A stretch of DNA of 64,000 nucleotides from assembly GCA_009733575.1 (NCBI GenBank), contig ML769474.1, forward strand, positions 1-64,000, read 5' to 3'. The position numbers and the translations under genes are program-made. The notes beneath the pieces are model-generated. The model did no database searches, was not told where the DNA came from, and worked only from the letters and a program-made list of their open reading frames with translations. Below, in pieces: positions 1 to 11,275 of this stretch (position 1 is the stretch's first letter; each line of letters begins with the position of its first letter). Source of the DNA: Gymnopus androsaceus JB14 (Eukaryota > Basidiomycota > Agaricomycetes > Agaricales > Omphalotaceae).

Positions 1-1053
1 TTCAAAATGTGTCGGTGGGGTAGGAAGCTGAAGCCATGGATGAGAAGAATTAGGACGGTTATTATCAGATTTATGTGGAAGATTTGTAAAGTTATGAAGA
101 GTTTGAAGTTTCTGAGCCGGTGAGGAGCTTGGACTTGGAAGCATTTTTGCCCTACTTCTAATTTTTCTGAGAGCAGAGTGTGTTGGCCTCGGTAGCGGTA
201 ATGACCGACAGAGTAAACGGGCGCACGCGTTTGATGAGTGCTACACGTGACGGCGCGGAGCTCATGGGCGTCTATAAGTTAAGGCAAAAACGTGAAACTA
301 GATAGTGTCATCATTCCTGTACATTCAAATTCGGAAACCGGGTCTTGAGAGGTTCCCCTTGTAACAAACACATTCCATTGAGGATAAGTATCAAGAGAAG
401 GCGAAGGAACCGTCGGCAAGAACTAGTTCTATTGGGAACGGCTCTGACTCTGCATGAGCAATTGCTGCGAGCTGCCGATGCATGTGTGGTAGATTCATTT
501 GCAGACTTCTTTATGAAGCATATCATCATAATACTAAAGGAAGGCATGTTGGTCATGTTTGTACACAATTCTCATTGGCTAGATAAAAAGACTTTGTTCT
601 GATTCTGGCGCAATCTCACATCTGAGTTCCTCAAGTAGATATATTGAATGTGTAATAATAAACATATTGATTACTATTAACGTGCGTTGGGCAAAGGCAC
701 GTCAGGAATATTAATTCCAAAAGTCAATGAGAGCGGAATTAATTTTCTGAACCTGGGGGTGCGGAGGATACAGAAACCAATTACCTGTGCAAAGAAGCCA
801 CAGGCACATCTGTTGACGACAAACCCACAGGGGTGTAGGCCCAAGACTGTGGTGACTGAGAATGCATGTCAACAAAAGGTGAGTTTATTGCATATAGGTG
901 TATACAGTAGAGATGTGTTCATTTCAATGGCATAGGGGGAATGTGGTAGGGTGAGAGAAGGAGGGTGAAAATTGTGTGTGCATAGGAAATTCGTTGTATC
1001 GGTAACATAACTATTCGAGAGACAAGTGGTGAGAGGAAGGAAGGGTGATGTAT
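1..1053. other. Left edge, no recognisable gene
   Basis: No reading frame here resembles a protein family I know, and the short open frames on both strands lack codon structure or splice context. The part next to 1,054 lies downstream of the recombinase stop codon of the minus-strand retroelement, so some of it is probably that element's 3' terminal region. I could not find its split direct repeats by eye. Confidence 0.4.
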
Positions 1054-1668
1054 TTAGTAAGGAGCGTAGTGATGTTGGGCCCTTGAGTCCTGCAAACAAT
1101 TTGTATAGGAGAGTTGTGCATGGTGTTGGTGGAGATGAATGGAGGCCAGGGAGTCTAGGTCTCTCCAGTACTTGAGAAAGGTATCCAAATTCCAGCATCC
1201 GAGCATTTTGACGACATCAGGTGGGATCCCTTGAACAAGGTAGTGGGTCGTACCACCAATGCGGAAGCAGTAGCCAGTCATGCGGGGGATGTTATGTCTA
1301 GACCATACTGTGTTGTATTGCTTCAGAAAGACAGCTTTTGAAAGAACTCTAAGCTTGTCGATCTCGTCCCGATACACTATGAGAGGGTCATCTGGGCCCA
1401 ATCTGTTTACTTGGATGTGTTTCCACCAAGCCCTGGTGGAACTAGTGCAACCGGGCTGAGGGGAGTAGACAACTTCCTTGCCTCTCAACTGCTTTGTTTT
1501 GGTTTTTGGGAGCCTGAGCTTCCTATCACCATTCTGGTTGGGAGCTTTCAGGTCCTTGACTGTGGGGAGCTTGGAAGGGTTGAAGTCTGCAGGGTTGGAG
1601 GACTGGGGAAGAATCTCGCCACCTCTGAGCTGACCATAAAAACAACCCGCACTGACTGCTGCCATGAC
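1054..1668 (-). pseudogene. Tyrosine recombinase, C-terminal catalytic half (retroelement)
   Basis: This is the catalytic half of a tyrosine recombinase of the DIRS/Ngaro type. Near the end the frame reads GYCFRIGGTTHYLVQG, then GIPPDVVKMLGCWNLDTFL and KYWR. That matches the R-x2-G-x2-T/H box and the G-(x)-W-x4-F-x2-Y catalytic end of these enzymes. The frame opens at LDHVMAAVSAGCFYG once the LTR-like insertion is removed. The ATG inside this segment is not a real start; the protein began in the fragment at 4,054. The stop lies at 1,054-1,056. Confidence 0.8.
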
Positions 1669-1672
1669 ATGG

Positions 1673-3434
1673 TGATACGCCGATTTTTCGGCTAAGGCTA
1701 GAACTGCGCAGAACCAATAATCCTAGGTTCTGTTAGTAACAAAACACGGTCAATAAGAGAACTATAGTGAGCCCGAGCTGATAGTTAAAATCTACCGAGG
1801 ACCTATTCTACCCAAGAGGTTGCAGAGTAACGGTACGCGCAATGGTACCATACTTAACTTTGTGAATGCGCCTCGATCAAAGTCCTATGCGCGGTATGGT
1901 GTAGCGAGGCAAGCTTGTTGGATAACAAGTTGCTGACTGAGGCAGATAAACGAGCCCACATACCAGTTATACTAGGCTAGGTCATCGAAGGATATACCCA
2001 AGGGATCGAAGTCTTAACGAGGCATCGCTTCCGCGATCAGCTCACCGAGGAGTCTAAACGACACTCAAGTTTATTAAACGAAGCAAGGTGGACCGAGATG
2101 GGGAAGTACCCTAACGGGTGCCCTCAAAGTTGACGCTCGCTGGAAAGCGCCCAGGCATATAGCCGCGGCAGTCCAACGCGGCCACATGACCCACTTGCTG
2201 TAGCTACTTCTAGAACACGGAAGGACCAAGGAGTATTTCTATCCGAGCCTCAGCGTTTTACCAAGATCCATATGCTACCAGGCATCTAGACTCGAGACCA
2301 CGCGGAACTAGAGATAATAACCAGTCTCCCATTGGCAAGGAAAAACATAGAAATACCTCCGAGGGCTGTTCTGCTAAAGGAACTGGCGAGCCTTGTAAAA
2401 AGGCAAATGACTCGAGTCGATTCGGACCAAAATCCCAAAGGTCGACCCAATCGAGGAAGACAAACGAACGAGGCAGGAAAACGTCGAGGCAAAACCATAG
2501 TATACACGCATATATGGACATTATTTATCTTTTCTATTTTACTTACTCTGTTTCATCCTATCTCGCTCAGTTTCTCTCATTTTCCTATTTTCATATATCT
2601 CGCTCAGTATATAAGGGTAGCTATTCTATCTCGGAATAACAAGTTAGACTTGATACCTGAAACGCAGTTCTATCTTAGGACCTGTAGTGATTCGTACACG
2701 CTCAGACGCGTCTGCATCGTCCTCTACAACCTTTGAAACGGGTGGCCTTCTTGTAACCTCGATAATACTGAGGCTGTTCATTCTACTTCCCGGCTATTAA
2801 GTCAAGCATTCCTGGTTTTCATCTCGAAGAGAGGTCACATCAGTCTTAGGACCGCAGGTGGAGCCTAACGTGCACACCTTGACGAGCCCGTTGTTGATTA
2901 GGAAAGGTCTTGGACCCAACTGTCGGCTTGGTCTAGTTTTAGGGAGGAAGCTTCTCGGAGTGTTACCTAGCTTTACCAACAGATTCTACCCCTTGCCCGC
3001 TCTTCGCTGAGTGTGTTAAAAACGCCTACTCGAGTGACTTGCGCGGCGGTCGTATAAGCTTGTTAGGTAACTCGCGGGAATCCCTGAGAGTTGGAGTATC
3101 ATTGCGCGGCGACGTAAAGGCTCCCGAGATACGCAAAGTCGTTTGTTGAGTCGGCGTACTTGACCCGTGCTTTGGTGTTTGCTTTCCCCTCGATTAGTTC
3201 AGCGCGTCGTCGTACGTTAGTTGGCTCTTCAAAACCTCCCTCCAAATATAAAACCTTGTTCATTGCGCACTATCTGTGTCAACTGTCAAGTGCTTTTCTC
3301 TTCGAATCAATTAGTAGTCGAGGGAACCTTTGACAACCTCCTTCCTCGCATTAAATTAAACCTTTTGGATTATATCTGATTGGGGTGATTGTTGTTTGGT
3401 TGGTTTTCATACCCAGCACATACCTAACTCATCA
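1673..3434 (+). repeat. LTR-like element copy A (1,762 bp), inserted in the recombinase gene
   Basis: This non-coding block is repeated almost exactly, in reverse orientation, at 11,276-13,099. It starts TGATACGCCG and ends CTAACTCATCA (TG...CA ends), and is flanked by a perfect 4-bp duplication ATGG at 1,669-1,672 and 3,435-3,438. Removing it with one ATGG restores the recombinase frame exactly. A perfect hairpin GCCGATTTTTCGGC lies 6 bp inside the left end, and TATA-like boxes (tatataaggg near 2,610 and aatataaaacc near 3,245) are present. Size, ends and promoter-like boxes suggest a solo LTR, but no internal retroelement copy is in the window to prove it. A non-autonomous DNA element is the alternative. 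Confidence 0.75.
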
Positions 3435-4054
3435 ATGGTCTAAGCCACATGAGCCTGATAGGTCCAGCTTGTCAAATAGGGTACTGAGGTGCTCTTTCTT
3501 CATGGGAGGTCTCTGATCACAGAATGAGGAGGCAGGAGCTCTGTGTTCAATGCCATTGAGAACGTTCTGTAGGTTGTTTCCTCCTTCCCATGTGAGACCT
3601 CTCCTCTGGACCCAGTCATCCAGTTCTTGACCACTGACACCTTGGCTTTTGTAGTTCCACCAGCTAGTTTCCCAGCAAACAATGCAGCGAAGTTGCAAAG
3701 CGTGTTTTCTGAAGGCGGGAGAATATCCTCCTCAGTTAGACCTTGGTTGGCTGCCCAGATCAGGAATTCTGCTGCATACTGCAGCTTCCTCTGCCTGGTC
3801 TTGTCTGAGACCGTGGCATCCATCACGTTCCTCGCGTTCTGGTCAAGCATGGTTGTTGGATTGGCTGGGAGAGCATTCTCGTAGTCATTAAAGTGTACTC
3901 GGCGAGGGGCCATGAATTGGGCAGTGTTCTGGTCATTGTTATAGATGAATTTGTGATGGAAAGGTGGCATGGTGTAGCGAGTGTGAAAGGTAGGAGATGT
4001 AAGGATGGAGTTGCTATTGGGTGGCGAAGGTTTGAAAGAAAGAGAGAGAGTCAC
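3435..4054 (-). pseudogene. Tyrosine recombinase, N-terminal core-binding half (retroelement)
   Basis: From 4,054 downwards the frame encodes an alpha-helical core-binding domain with landmarks RQRKLQYAAEFLIWAAN and PPSENTLCNFAALFAGKLAG. A one-frame change near 3,640 is followed by VLNGIEHRAPASSFCDQRPP and LSTLFDKLDLSGSCGLDH, the linker typical of fungal DIRS/Ngaro recombinases just before the catalytic domain. It then stops at the LTR-like insertion boundary at 3,434. The upstream part of the frame (before about 3,900) is less clearly conserved. Confidence 0.75.
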
Positions 4055-4187
4055 AATCTGTGACCATTACTTGTCTCTTGATTTCAGCGTGATCAGATGG
4101 GTCCCTGGTATTATTGGGTAGTGTTCACGGATCGTAAATATGCATGTTAGGTAGTACAAACAATTATATATAGTACATGTAATATGT

Positions 4188-5093
4188 CTAGTGAAAATTA
4201 AGACAAGGGCCGTTAGGTTGAATCGAGTTGTGAATATATGGTTTCAGGTGTCGCGGTATGGAGGGAGGGTGAGCGTGAAGTTGTTTATGCAGGGGGAAGG
4301 CACCTCTCGAAGGTGCATCTGCTGGGTTGTTGTGAGTAGAGACCCAAACACAGTCTATCCACACCTTAAACTCCTGCATAAGCTCGATGATCTTTCTCAG
4401 AATGAGATTGATCTCGTAGCCCCTCGAACTGCCCTTCTTGAGAGCTCCCACAACACCGATGTTGTCAGAATGGAGGCGGACACGGACACTTCGGAAACTG
4501 GAAGAGATAAGGGACTGGAGAGCAAGTTCTACCGTGACCATTTCCCGCCAACCAATATGGTGTTCTGCATCTACCCAACCAGGCTTGTATTCCCATGCAA
4601 GCCATTTTCCGTTGATGACAAGGCCAATCTCCATGATGTCAAGGCATCCACAAAGAGGTCGATGTCAATAGGATCGGGGAGCTGGATGATTTCAATTCCA
4701 ACAAATGGCTGTAAGAGATCGTTCCACCAGTCAATGTCTTCTTGGAGTTTGGCTGGGATGGAATGAGGGATAAAGCGCTTGTTGGATTTGAAGCTGGAGC
4801 GGAAGTTGAAGAGGTTGATTAATCTTGTCTTCCCAGTAGGAACAACATGGGTGATGTGATTGAGCATCCCAATGAGTTCCTCCACCTTGTCCACAGACTG
4901 TTGTTCTTTCATGACCCAAGGGGCTAGTCGAACAATGTACTTCTCCTTCTTCTCTTCTAGGAGTTGTACTGTCTTCTCCTCAATGTGCCAGAGGAAGCCA
5001 ATGTACTTGAAGAGAGATGCGAAGGGAACAAATTTACTTGGTGCCCACGGCCAGCCTAGAATGGTGGCTGTAGACCATATGAGGGAGTTGTCA
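4188..5093 (-). pseudogene. RNase H and C-terminal reverse transcriptase of the retroelement
   Basis: The minus-strand frames between 4,912 and 4,571 match the thumb/connection of a DIRS-type reverse transcriptase (HITHVVPTGKTRLINLFNFR, then an LQEDIDWWNDLL stretch). The overlapping next frame (4,634-4,188) is the RNase H domain, with HSDNIGVVGALKKGSSRG and VWVSTHNNPADAPSRG as landmarks. A frame change between the two marks decay. The sequence is cut at 5,094 by the mariner-like transposon and continues at 8,355. Confidence 0.75.
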
Positions 5094-5095
5094 TA

Positions 5096-8000
5096 CAGTC
5101 GCGGACAATCAAAGTCGACAAATTTGATTCCCGCTGACTGAGAGTTTTTTGGGCCAAAGTAATTACGGATTCGGACTCAGAAAGACGAAATACGTCCAAA
5201 AAAGCACCTCCGAAGTTTTTCCCACGAGTTTTTTGGGACGGCCAATTTTTGAGGCAATTTCACCAAAATTTTTGAGTATATATCTAGGTAGTAGGCTGGC
5301 ATATTGTATCTAAATGCATCATCGCGCTTGCAGAAACTGAACGATGCGTCTTCTGCTTCTTAACGGCCCATTCCGCTGCCTTCCCTGTGAGTTTGAGCCG
5401 ATATGCACTCATCCAATGAAATGATTGGTTGATGAAGCGCCGTATCATGTCGACAGGACAAGCATCAAGGTATTGAAAGGCAGCATCCTTGGCTTCTTGG
5501 AAGGTCTTCTTCGGAATTTCTCTGAATCGATACTTGACCCAGCCCCAGTACTAGTCAAATCATTAGTACAACAAAGACTAAAGTTATTAAAACTGACCAT
5601 TTCAATTGGATTAAGTTCACAGTGAAATTTTGGTAAGAAAATACAGTAGTGACCTGCATCGGTGATCAAACTCTCAAGCATGGACAACTGGTTTGTGAAA
5701 TCTTCCTGTTTACTGAGAAGACGAGCCATGCAACAATCGTTGTTCTCAAACGGGCAAACAGGAGAACATTTAGCACGCATGTTTCGAACGTCAAATCCTC
5801 GCTCCACGAGAACCCGCTGCAAACCCTTGGGCTTACCATCCGGAAGTGTCATTTTCTGAGTTTGGCCGCGAAACTCTGGATATGGATTCAATTGAGGAAT
5901 GACAGTGTCGCGCTGCTTGCGCTGCCTCCCGCCGTCAGATTTATTCATATCCCAGGCACGAAGTGCATCCGGACCAAGAGAGGCATGCGCTGATGACTGG
6001 TCAAAAATGAACAGCGCCTGACAGTCAGGATGAGCTTCGTCAAAAATAGAGATGGCTTCTTTCATCTGCACAAGCAGCTGTTCAGTATCCCACCATGCAT
6101 CACCATTAGACCCAGGATAGATAACCTTCCGGGCATCGCGAGTAATCTTTCCATCAGCATCCCGACAGACCAGGGGGCCATTGACTTGGTTGATGAGGTC
6201 TGACACATGGATAATTCGACCCCGGGTCTTCTTCTGCAAGATGGTCTGACCTTCTGCAAGCCTGAAAATAAGAATTAGATTTGAAATGTGGAAACGACAC
6301 AGGGAGAACAGTAAGTAACGACTCACCAAACCTTCGATTTGTATTCCAATGCACTGAAAGCGGATTCATCGTGAAACTCGGCGATAACTTCTTTCTCCCC
6401 AGGCTGTAAGGTTGGCAGAACACGTTTCAGCTCGGGACCTTCATAACGAGCCATTCGCTGCTCGTAAGCAGCCATTGCGGGCAAAAAGACTTCCTGTCAA
6501 TATTTTACAACATCAGGACGCTCATGACCGTCAAGATATACGCCTTTTCGTAAGACCGTCAAACGCCAACCAAGTGCAGTCAGCCAACGACGAGCAGTCC
6601 GTATGCAGAGAGGAGATTTCCTTTGAATTCCAAGACTGGGAAGAATCGTTTCATTGAGAGCAATCTGGAATTTCTTGGGAGTGACGTTGCCAGCCTTTTG
6701 CGCCGTAAGCCAATTGCGAACTGCATTTCGAGTGTTTTCGTCTGATAGGAGACTGCAAGAGGTGCGTAATCCTCCTCTCTTTTCCCGAGGCAGTTGCTCA
6801 AAGATCTGATAGTGCCTGGCTAGCTGGCGGACATGTCTGGCAAAGTGAACACCTTCCTTTTCATGCCATTGCAATGCGATCTCCTGACTTGCTCTTATCC
6901 TTCCCATATTCTTCAAACGAAGTGTTGCAAAGTTACGGAGAATAAGGAGCTGATTAATCTGCAAAAGCGGTAAGTGTTTCTTCTTTGCAACTGCGAGTTC
7001 GTTCTTTATCTGTTCCCTCAGCTCACTCCAGTTGCGAATCTCGGCCTTCCTATCCAATCCAACCCTTTCATCAAGCTCCTCTTCCCAGCTTTCTTCAACA
7101 AACTCCTCACGCTGACTCGCCGTAACGTCAGGATGGTTCAAGTCCGGAGGCGAATCACCATCCCAAGTCAGCACTGGCTCGATCGATTCCTGCCGAATTG
7201 GAACAGATGATTCACGATTGCCTGCCCATCCCGGTTCTGGCTCCTCAGATTCAGCACGGATTGGAACAGATGGTTTGCGATCACCTGCCAATCCCAATTC
7301 TGGCTCAACAGATTCAGTACGGATTGGGATATCTGGAGTAGAGAGAATAGAGGATGATGAAGAAGATGAGGAGCCGGTAGCTGAGACAGGATTATCTTGA
7401 GTATGGAGCCTGAGCACAGTACAATTTCCTCCAGTGAATCCGAATTTCCCCAGGAAATCTTGACCAATCCTTTTGCTTTTGTGGCGGCGCTGACTCCGGG
7501 CTGACTTTCGAGCAATGTCAGGGCCAGTCGCGTAAGTCTTGGCGCGTTCTGCATTCAGTGAGTGGCAAAGAAAAAATAGTGGAATTAGATGTTTACCTTT
7601 AGGTTCATGCTTTCGACGTGACTTCTTCTTTCGCTGCAGAATCTCTGGAACCCAATCTTCATCATAAATATCACCATCCATTGCCGCCGCATATCGAAAC
7701 AACGCGTCTTGCAAATTTTCATCCTCAAGAGCCTCATCATCCCAATCTCCTTGCTCAAGAACCTCCTCTTCATCCTCTGAGTCCTCACACCCTTCATACT
7801 GAAAGTATTCAGCAGTACGGAGAATATCCTCTGGCATCCAGCAACCATCAGCAATCTCATCCTCTTTGGACTCCTTGGTAACTGGTTCCTCGACATGGGG
7901 AATCTCGCAATTTTCAGTGGGTTCCTGGGCAGTTTCTAGAGCAGAGGGTTTCAATTGATTCTTGAGACCGGTTATGTTCCGTTTACGTTTTTGGGGACGT

Positions 8001-8352
8001 CCGCCCTTATTACTGCTCATGTTGCGAAGCGCAGGAAGAGGGGGCGCTTAAAATTTCCTTTTTTAGTGTACAAAAAATGTACTTTACTTCAAAGTTTTTA
8101 TTTCGGAATCATAATCAGATACACGAAAGGATTATTTTCCGCATTTTCTTTTATTTTTAGTGAATTATTTTTGGGTGCGGCCAATTTTGAGGGGTCAAAA
8201 GTCAAAAATCAAATTTGGGGGAAATCGGCTCGTAGGAATACATTATCTAGGTCCTAGATATGGTCTCCATACAGTTTATAAGTCTCTCTGATACCATCTG
8301 AAGTCTACAAAACTCGGTCAAGATTTTTGTTGACTTTGATTGTCCGCGACTG
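5096..8352 (-). mobile_element. Tc1/mariner-type DNA transposon (3,257 bp) nested in the retroelement
   Basis: The element is bounded by TA at 5,094-5,095 and at 8,353-8,354, the target duplication of the Tc1/mariner superfamily. The terminal inverted repeats begin CAGTCGCGGACAATC on the left and its exact complement on the right, and continue to about 26 bp with one mismatch. It carries one transposase gene on the minus strand. Its AT-rich subterminal regions (5,140-5,280 and 8,040-8,340) share related 'ttttttgg' and 'ggccaatttttgag' motifs. It splits the RT gene of the older retroelement, so it arrived later. Confidence 0.85.
5284..8020 (-). CDS. DDE transposase of the mariner-like element (one in-frame stop)
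   Basis: A long fungal DDE transposase of the HDES...D...CELNPIE group. A charged, acidic, probably disordered N-terminal third (MSSNKGGRPQKRKRN, acidic runs) precedes a helix-turn-helix-like region and the catalytic core. The DDE residues appear as EFHDESAF, LFIFDQSSAH and LPKFHCELNPIEM, followed by YWGWVKYRFREIPKK. GT-AG introns fit at about 7,600-7,553, 6,325-6,263 and 5,590-5,545. The frame from the ATG at 8,020 is broken only by a TGA at 6,497-6,499, where relatives would be expected to have Arg (CGA), a single C-to-T change. The rest reads to a TAG at 5,284. It would otherwise be a full-length transposase, so the element was probably mobile recently. Confidence 0.8.
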
Positions 8353-8354
8353 TA

Positions 8355-9400
8355 GGTGAAGATGAAGGAGCTGTCTTCATTCCATCCTTTAGGGTATCAG
8401 AAGAACACAAAGTCATCCACCCACTTGAGCAGGGCTTCAACACCCTTGTACTTGAGGATTCAGGCCATGGCATCTGCAACATGACCCCAGATGCCTGGTG
8501 CTGGTCTCTTTCCAAAGTTGAGCATGAGATTGAGGTGGATGAGGCCATTGAGCATGAGTGCGAGGAATTGGCAGGCAGAGGGGTGAATGGGGATGTTTCA
8601 AAAAGCTGAATCAACATCAAAGATTGCAGCTTGAGTACCTGTAGTGTTAGAAGCGTTAGAGATGTCCATTAGAATTCTGAGTGAGTTAGTATACCTGGAG
8701 GGGCCTCAGCTACCATCAGATAGCACTTGGAGAAGGATCCCCAATTGCAAGGGAAGTAGTTCACGTCTATAAGAGTGTTGATGGAGATTTCTGACACGTC
8801 AAATTCAACTGGAGGGAGAGGATGACTGTTGGTGGGAGGAGAGTGGGTAGCGCGCAGAAAGTCTGGAGGTAGGGTTTTTCGTGGGAAGGAGTGGTCAATA
8901 ACAATACAAAATTTGCCAGGTCATTGTTCAATGACGGCCATGGGAGCTGTAGTGAAGTTGCCAATCTGAGCCTGAAGCTTGTTGGGATGTAACAGGTGTG
9001 AGATTCTACCCAATTCCATTTCTTGTGCAAATTTTGCATGTATGACATTAGCATGTTGTTCTGTTTTGTAATGATTCAGTGGGATGTAAGTCAATGTGAG
9101 TGAGAAATTGTTGAGACTAATACGGAAACCTTCTTCAAGACCTTTTGGAATCTCGGAAAACTTCTGAGGAGCATTGGATTCCTCCAGAAGTTGCTTCCAC
9201 ACCTCGGGTATGAGATATGTGGAGAAACAAATGTCATCAGTGTGGGTGCTCCTGGGCTCCGTGTTCTGAGGAGCCACACAAACTGCACTTGTGGGTGAAT
9301 GTGCAGTGTGATTTGGTGCAGGCAGATGGACCATTGAAGCTGACGCAGTAGGCATTTCCGTCAGAGTCAATGAATTGACAACCGGACTTCTGTAGGAAAT
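8355..9400 (-). pseudogene. Reverse transcriptase, N-terminal and palm region (retroelement)
   Basis: Reading down the minus strand gives the DIRS-type entry region (GLEEGFRISLNNFSLTLTYI; HPNKLQAQIGNFTTAPMAVI), then FPCNWGSFSKCYLMVAEAPPG. The palm follows as FDVDSAF, a TGA stop, then NIPIHPSACQ, and later KWVDDFVFF, which contains the catalytic Asp pair. At least four stops or frame changes interrupt it. The TA and mariner-like transposon at 8,353 cut the domain just after the VDD motif, and it resumes at 5,093. Confidence 0.75.
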
Positions 9401-11275
9401 CAGAGGATCTGGGTTTGTGGTGATTCCAGTTGTGCTCATATGAACCGCATAGGTAGCATTTGCACTTGGTACCTAAGCGCAGGTTCTCTTTTGAGGATGA
9501 CTCTCTGTCTTGAAAGGAGTGCTTCTGCCCATTTTCTTGACCCCTGGAGGTTGATTGTGAGGAGGAATTGGGTTGTTTCTGGTTCTTTCGTCAAGCTTCC
9601 TCCTCTTTCACCTTGAGAGTCTGCCAAGAGAGAAGAGATTCTTGGTAGAGGCCGGAGTGGAAAAGGTCAAAACGGATGTTGTCGTTTGGGAAGGTGAACC
9701 ATTGTCGGTAAGCTCTGTCAATGTAGATTTTGTATATGTCAAAACCAAGCTCGAAGTCAGATCGATCCTGGACCATGTCAAACATTGCTTGAAACATGTC
9801 CGCAATAGCAAGGGCGAGCTTGTGCCCTGGGGCAGATGCTCCTTTGGGAATGAAGTGCTGGCGGATGGCCCTGGGTAGGCCACGCTATTGAAGTCATTCA
9901 TGTCTATCTGAGACAGCGGGATTTTGGTGAATGTCCTTGACTTCACCTTGATACCTCTGGAACCATCGAGGATAATGGCACTGGCATCCACAGACTCAAC
10001 AGGTTTCAGAGTTGAGTTGGTGTAACGAGATGTAAAGTAGGCCATTGGGATGAAGGTCTTCAGACTGTTTTGAAGGGTTGAGGCAACAAGGTTATTGGCA
10101 ATGCTTTCCAAGCGGAAGGGCTCCATGTAGAAGTATAGCTGAGCCCTGCTTGGATCGCACCAACCACCTTTCAGGTCTCCTTTCTCATCCACATTCACCC
10201 TATGCTGTACCCATAATACAATGTGAGTGGCTGCAGCCACAGCCTGCATTCCAATGTAGGATGGGGTTTGCTGTAGCAGGAACTGGCACGACATTACAAT
10301 GTGGACTGGGTATACATTTGGGTACAGCAAATTACTACTTTTGGCAACTGATTGCACATCATAACCCTAGCACATGACTGTGGGAAAATTCAGAAGTAGG
10401 ATAGTGTCAAGAAATGACCTCAAAAAGGAATAGTTCTAACCCTAACCTGGTCCAGATATGGTCCTAGAAGAGTTAGGGTTAGGGTTAGCAAAGCTAACCC
10501 TAACCTGGTCCACACATGAGGTGAGGTGGAGTAAGGTTAGGGGTTAGGAGGTTAGGGTTAGGGGTCAGGGTAAGGTCAGGGCTGGATACAGGGTGGTCTG
10601 ACAAATCCAAGGGGGGTGTCAGTTTTTTCCCATGATGCCTCGTTCAGGCTGTATAAGCACTTTAAGTTTGGATCACATAACTACATTGCACCCACCATAT
10701 AGCACATTTTGTGCTGGTTCTACATTGTAATGTCAGGCCAAGTTCCTGCTACAGCAAACCCTGTCCTACATTGGAATGCAGGCTGTAGCTGCAGCCACCC
10801 ACATTGCATTACTGGTACGACATTGCCTCCCATGTTCGCCAAATCTTCACCAACAGGTAACCCAGGATCCTGGGTGGCCTGATGGTTTGGAGTGTGAGTC
10901 TCTTGTCTGGGGGGAGAGCGAGAGTGGCGATCTGAGTCATCTCAGCGTTGGGAGCAAGGTGAATGAGGAGGGGGTAGAGGTGCCTGGAAAGGGCTTCAAA
11001 GAGGTAGCGCTGGACCATGTCCAGATCCTCAGAGACGTCTCTCAAAGGCGGACCTGCAAGAGTGAGAGGAGCCTGGATGAGAACCTAGAAGAGAAACTAG
11101 GTTAGCGCATGTTCGAGAAGAAACATATGTGCGCAAGTCAAGGAGAAATGACAAGGGAGATCATTGGGGAGAAACGATGCAATTATCAAGAAGAAATGAC
11201 AATTTGTCAAGGAGAAATGACCGAGAATTAAGACCTCACCATGTTGTCCCTGGGTAGAATGACTTTCCTGCACGC
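9230..11275 (-). pseudogene. Gag-like gene, middle and C-terminal part with zinc-knuckle region (retroelement)
   Basis: Fragments in changing frames encode a gag-like protein. One lies at 11,045-10,820 (VSEDLDMVQRYLFEALSRHL; APNAEMTQIATLALPPDKRL). After the MITE another continues as FYMEPFRLESIANNLVASTL. A Cys/His-rich tail follows around 9,460-9,240 (CKCYLCGSYEHNW and, further on, CTFTHKCSLCGSSEHGAQ), the arrangement seen in gag of fungal Ngaro/DIRS elements. The 11,110-11,230 part contains four imperfect copies of 'aaggagaaatgaca' and has no clear coding sense. Confidence 0.6.
10210..10815. mobile_element. MITE-like element 1 with telomere-like repeat core (606 bp)
   Basis: Imperfect inverted repeats of about 100 bp flank a central core. 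The outer ends read CCCATAATACAATGTGAGTGG (left) and, in complement, CCAGTAATGCAATGTGGGTGG (right). TA dinucleotides at 10,208-10,209 and 10,816-10,817 fit a target duplication. The core (about 10,430-10,660) contains runs of TTAGGG/CCCTAA-type repeats and the phrase ggggggtgtcagttttttcc. No coding frame is present, so movement would need a transposase supplied elsewhere. It interrupts the gag remnant. Confidence 0.7.

Noticed and set aside
311..935. Short overlapping open frames near the left edge as genes
   Set aside because: Both strands are open by chance, with no conserved motif or splice context.
10430..10660. TTAGGG-type repeats as a chromosome end
   Set aside because: They are short, degenerate, in both orientations, and sit inside a MITE-like element that is itself inside a retroelement. 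A second copy occurs at 18.1 kb.
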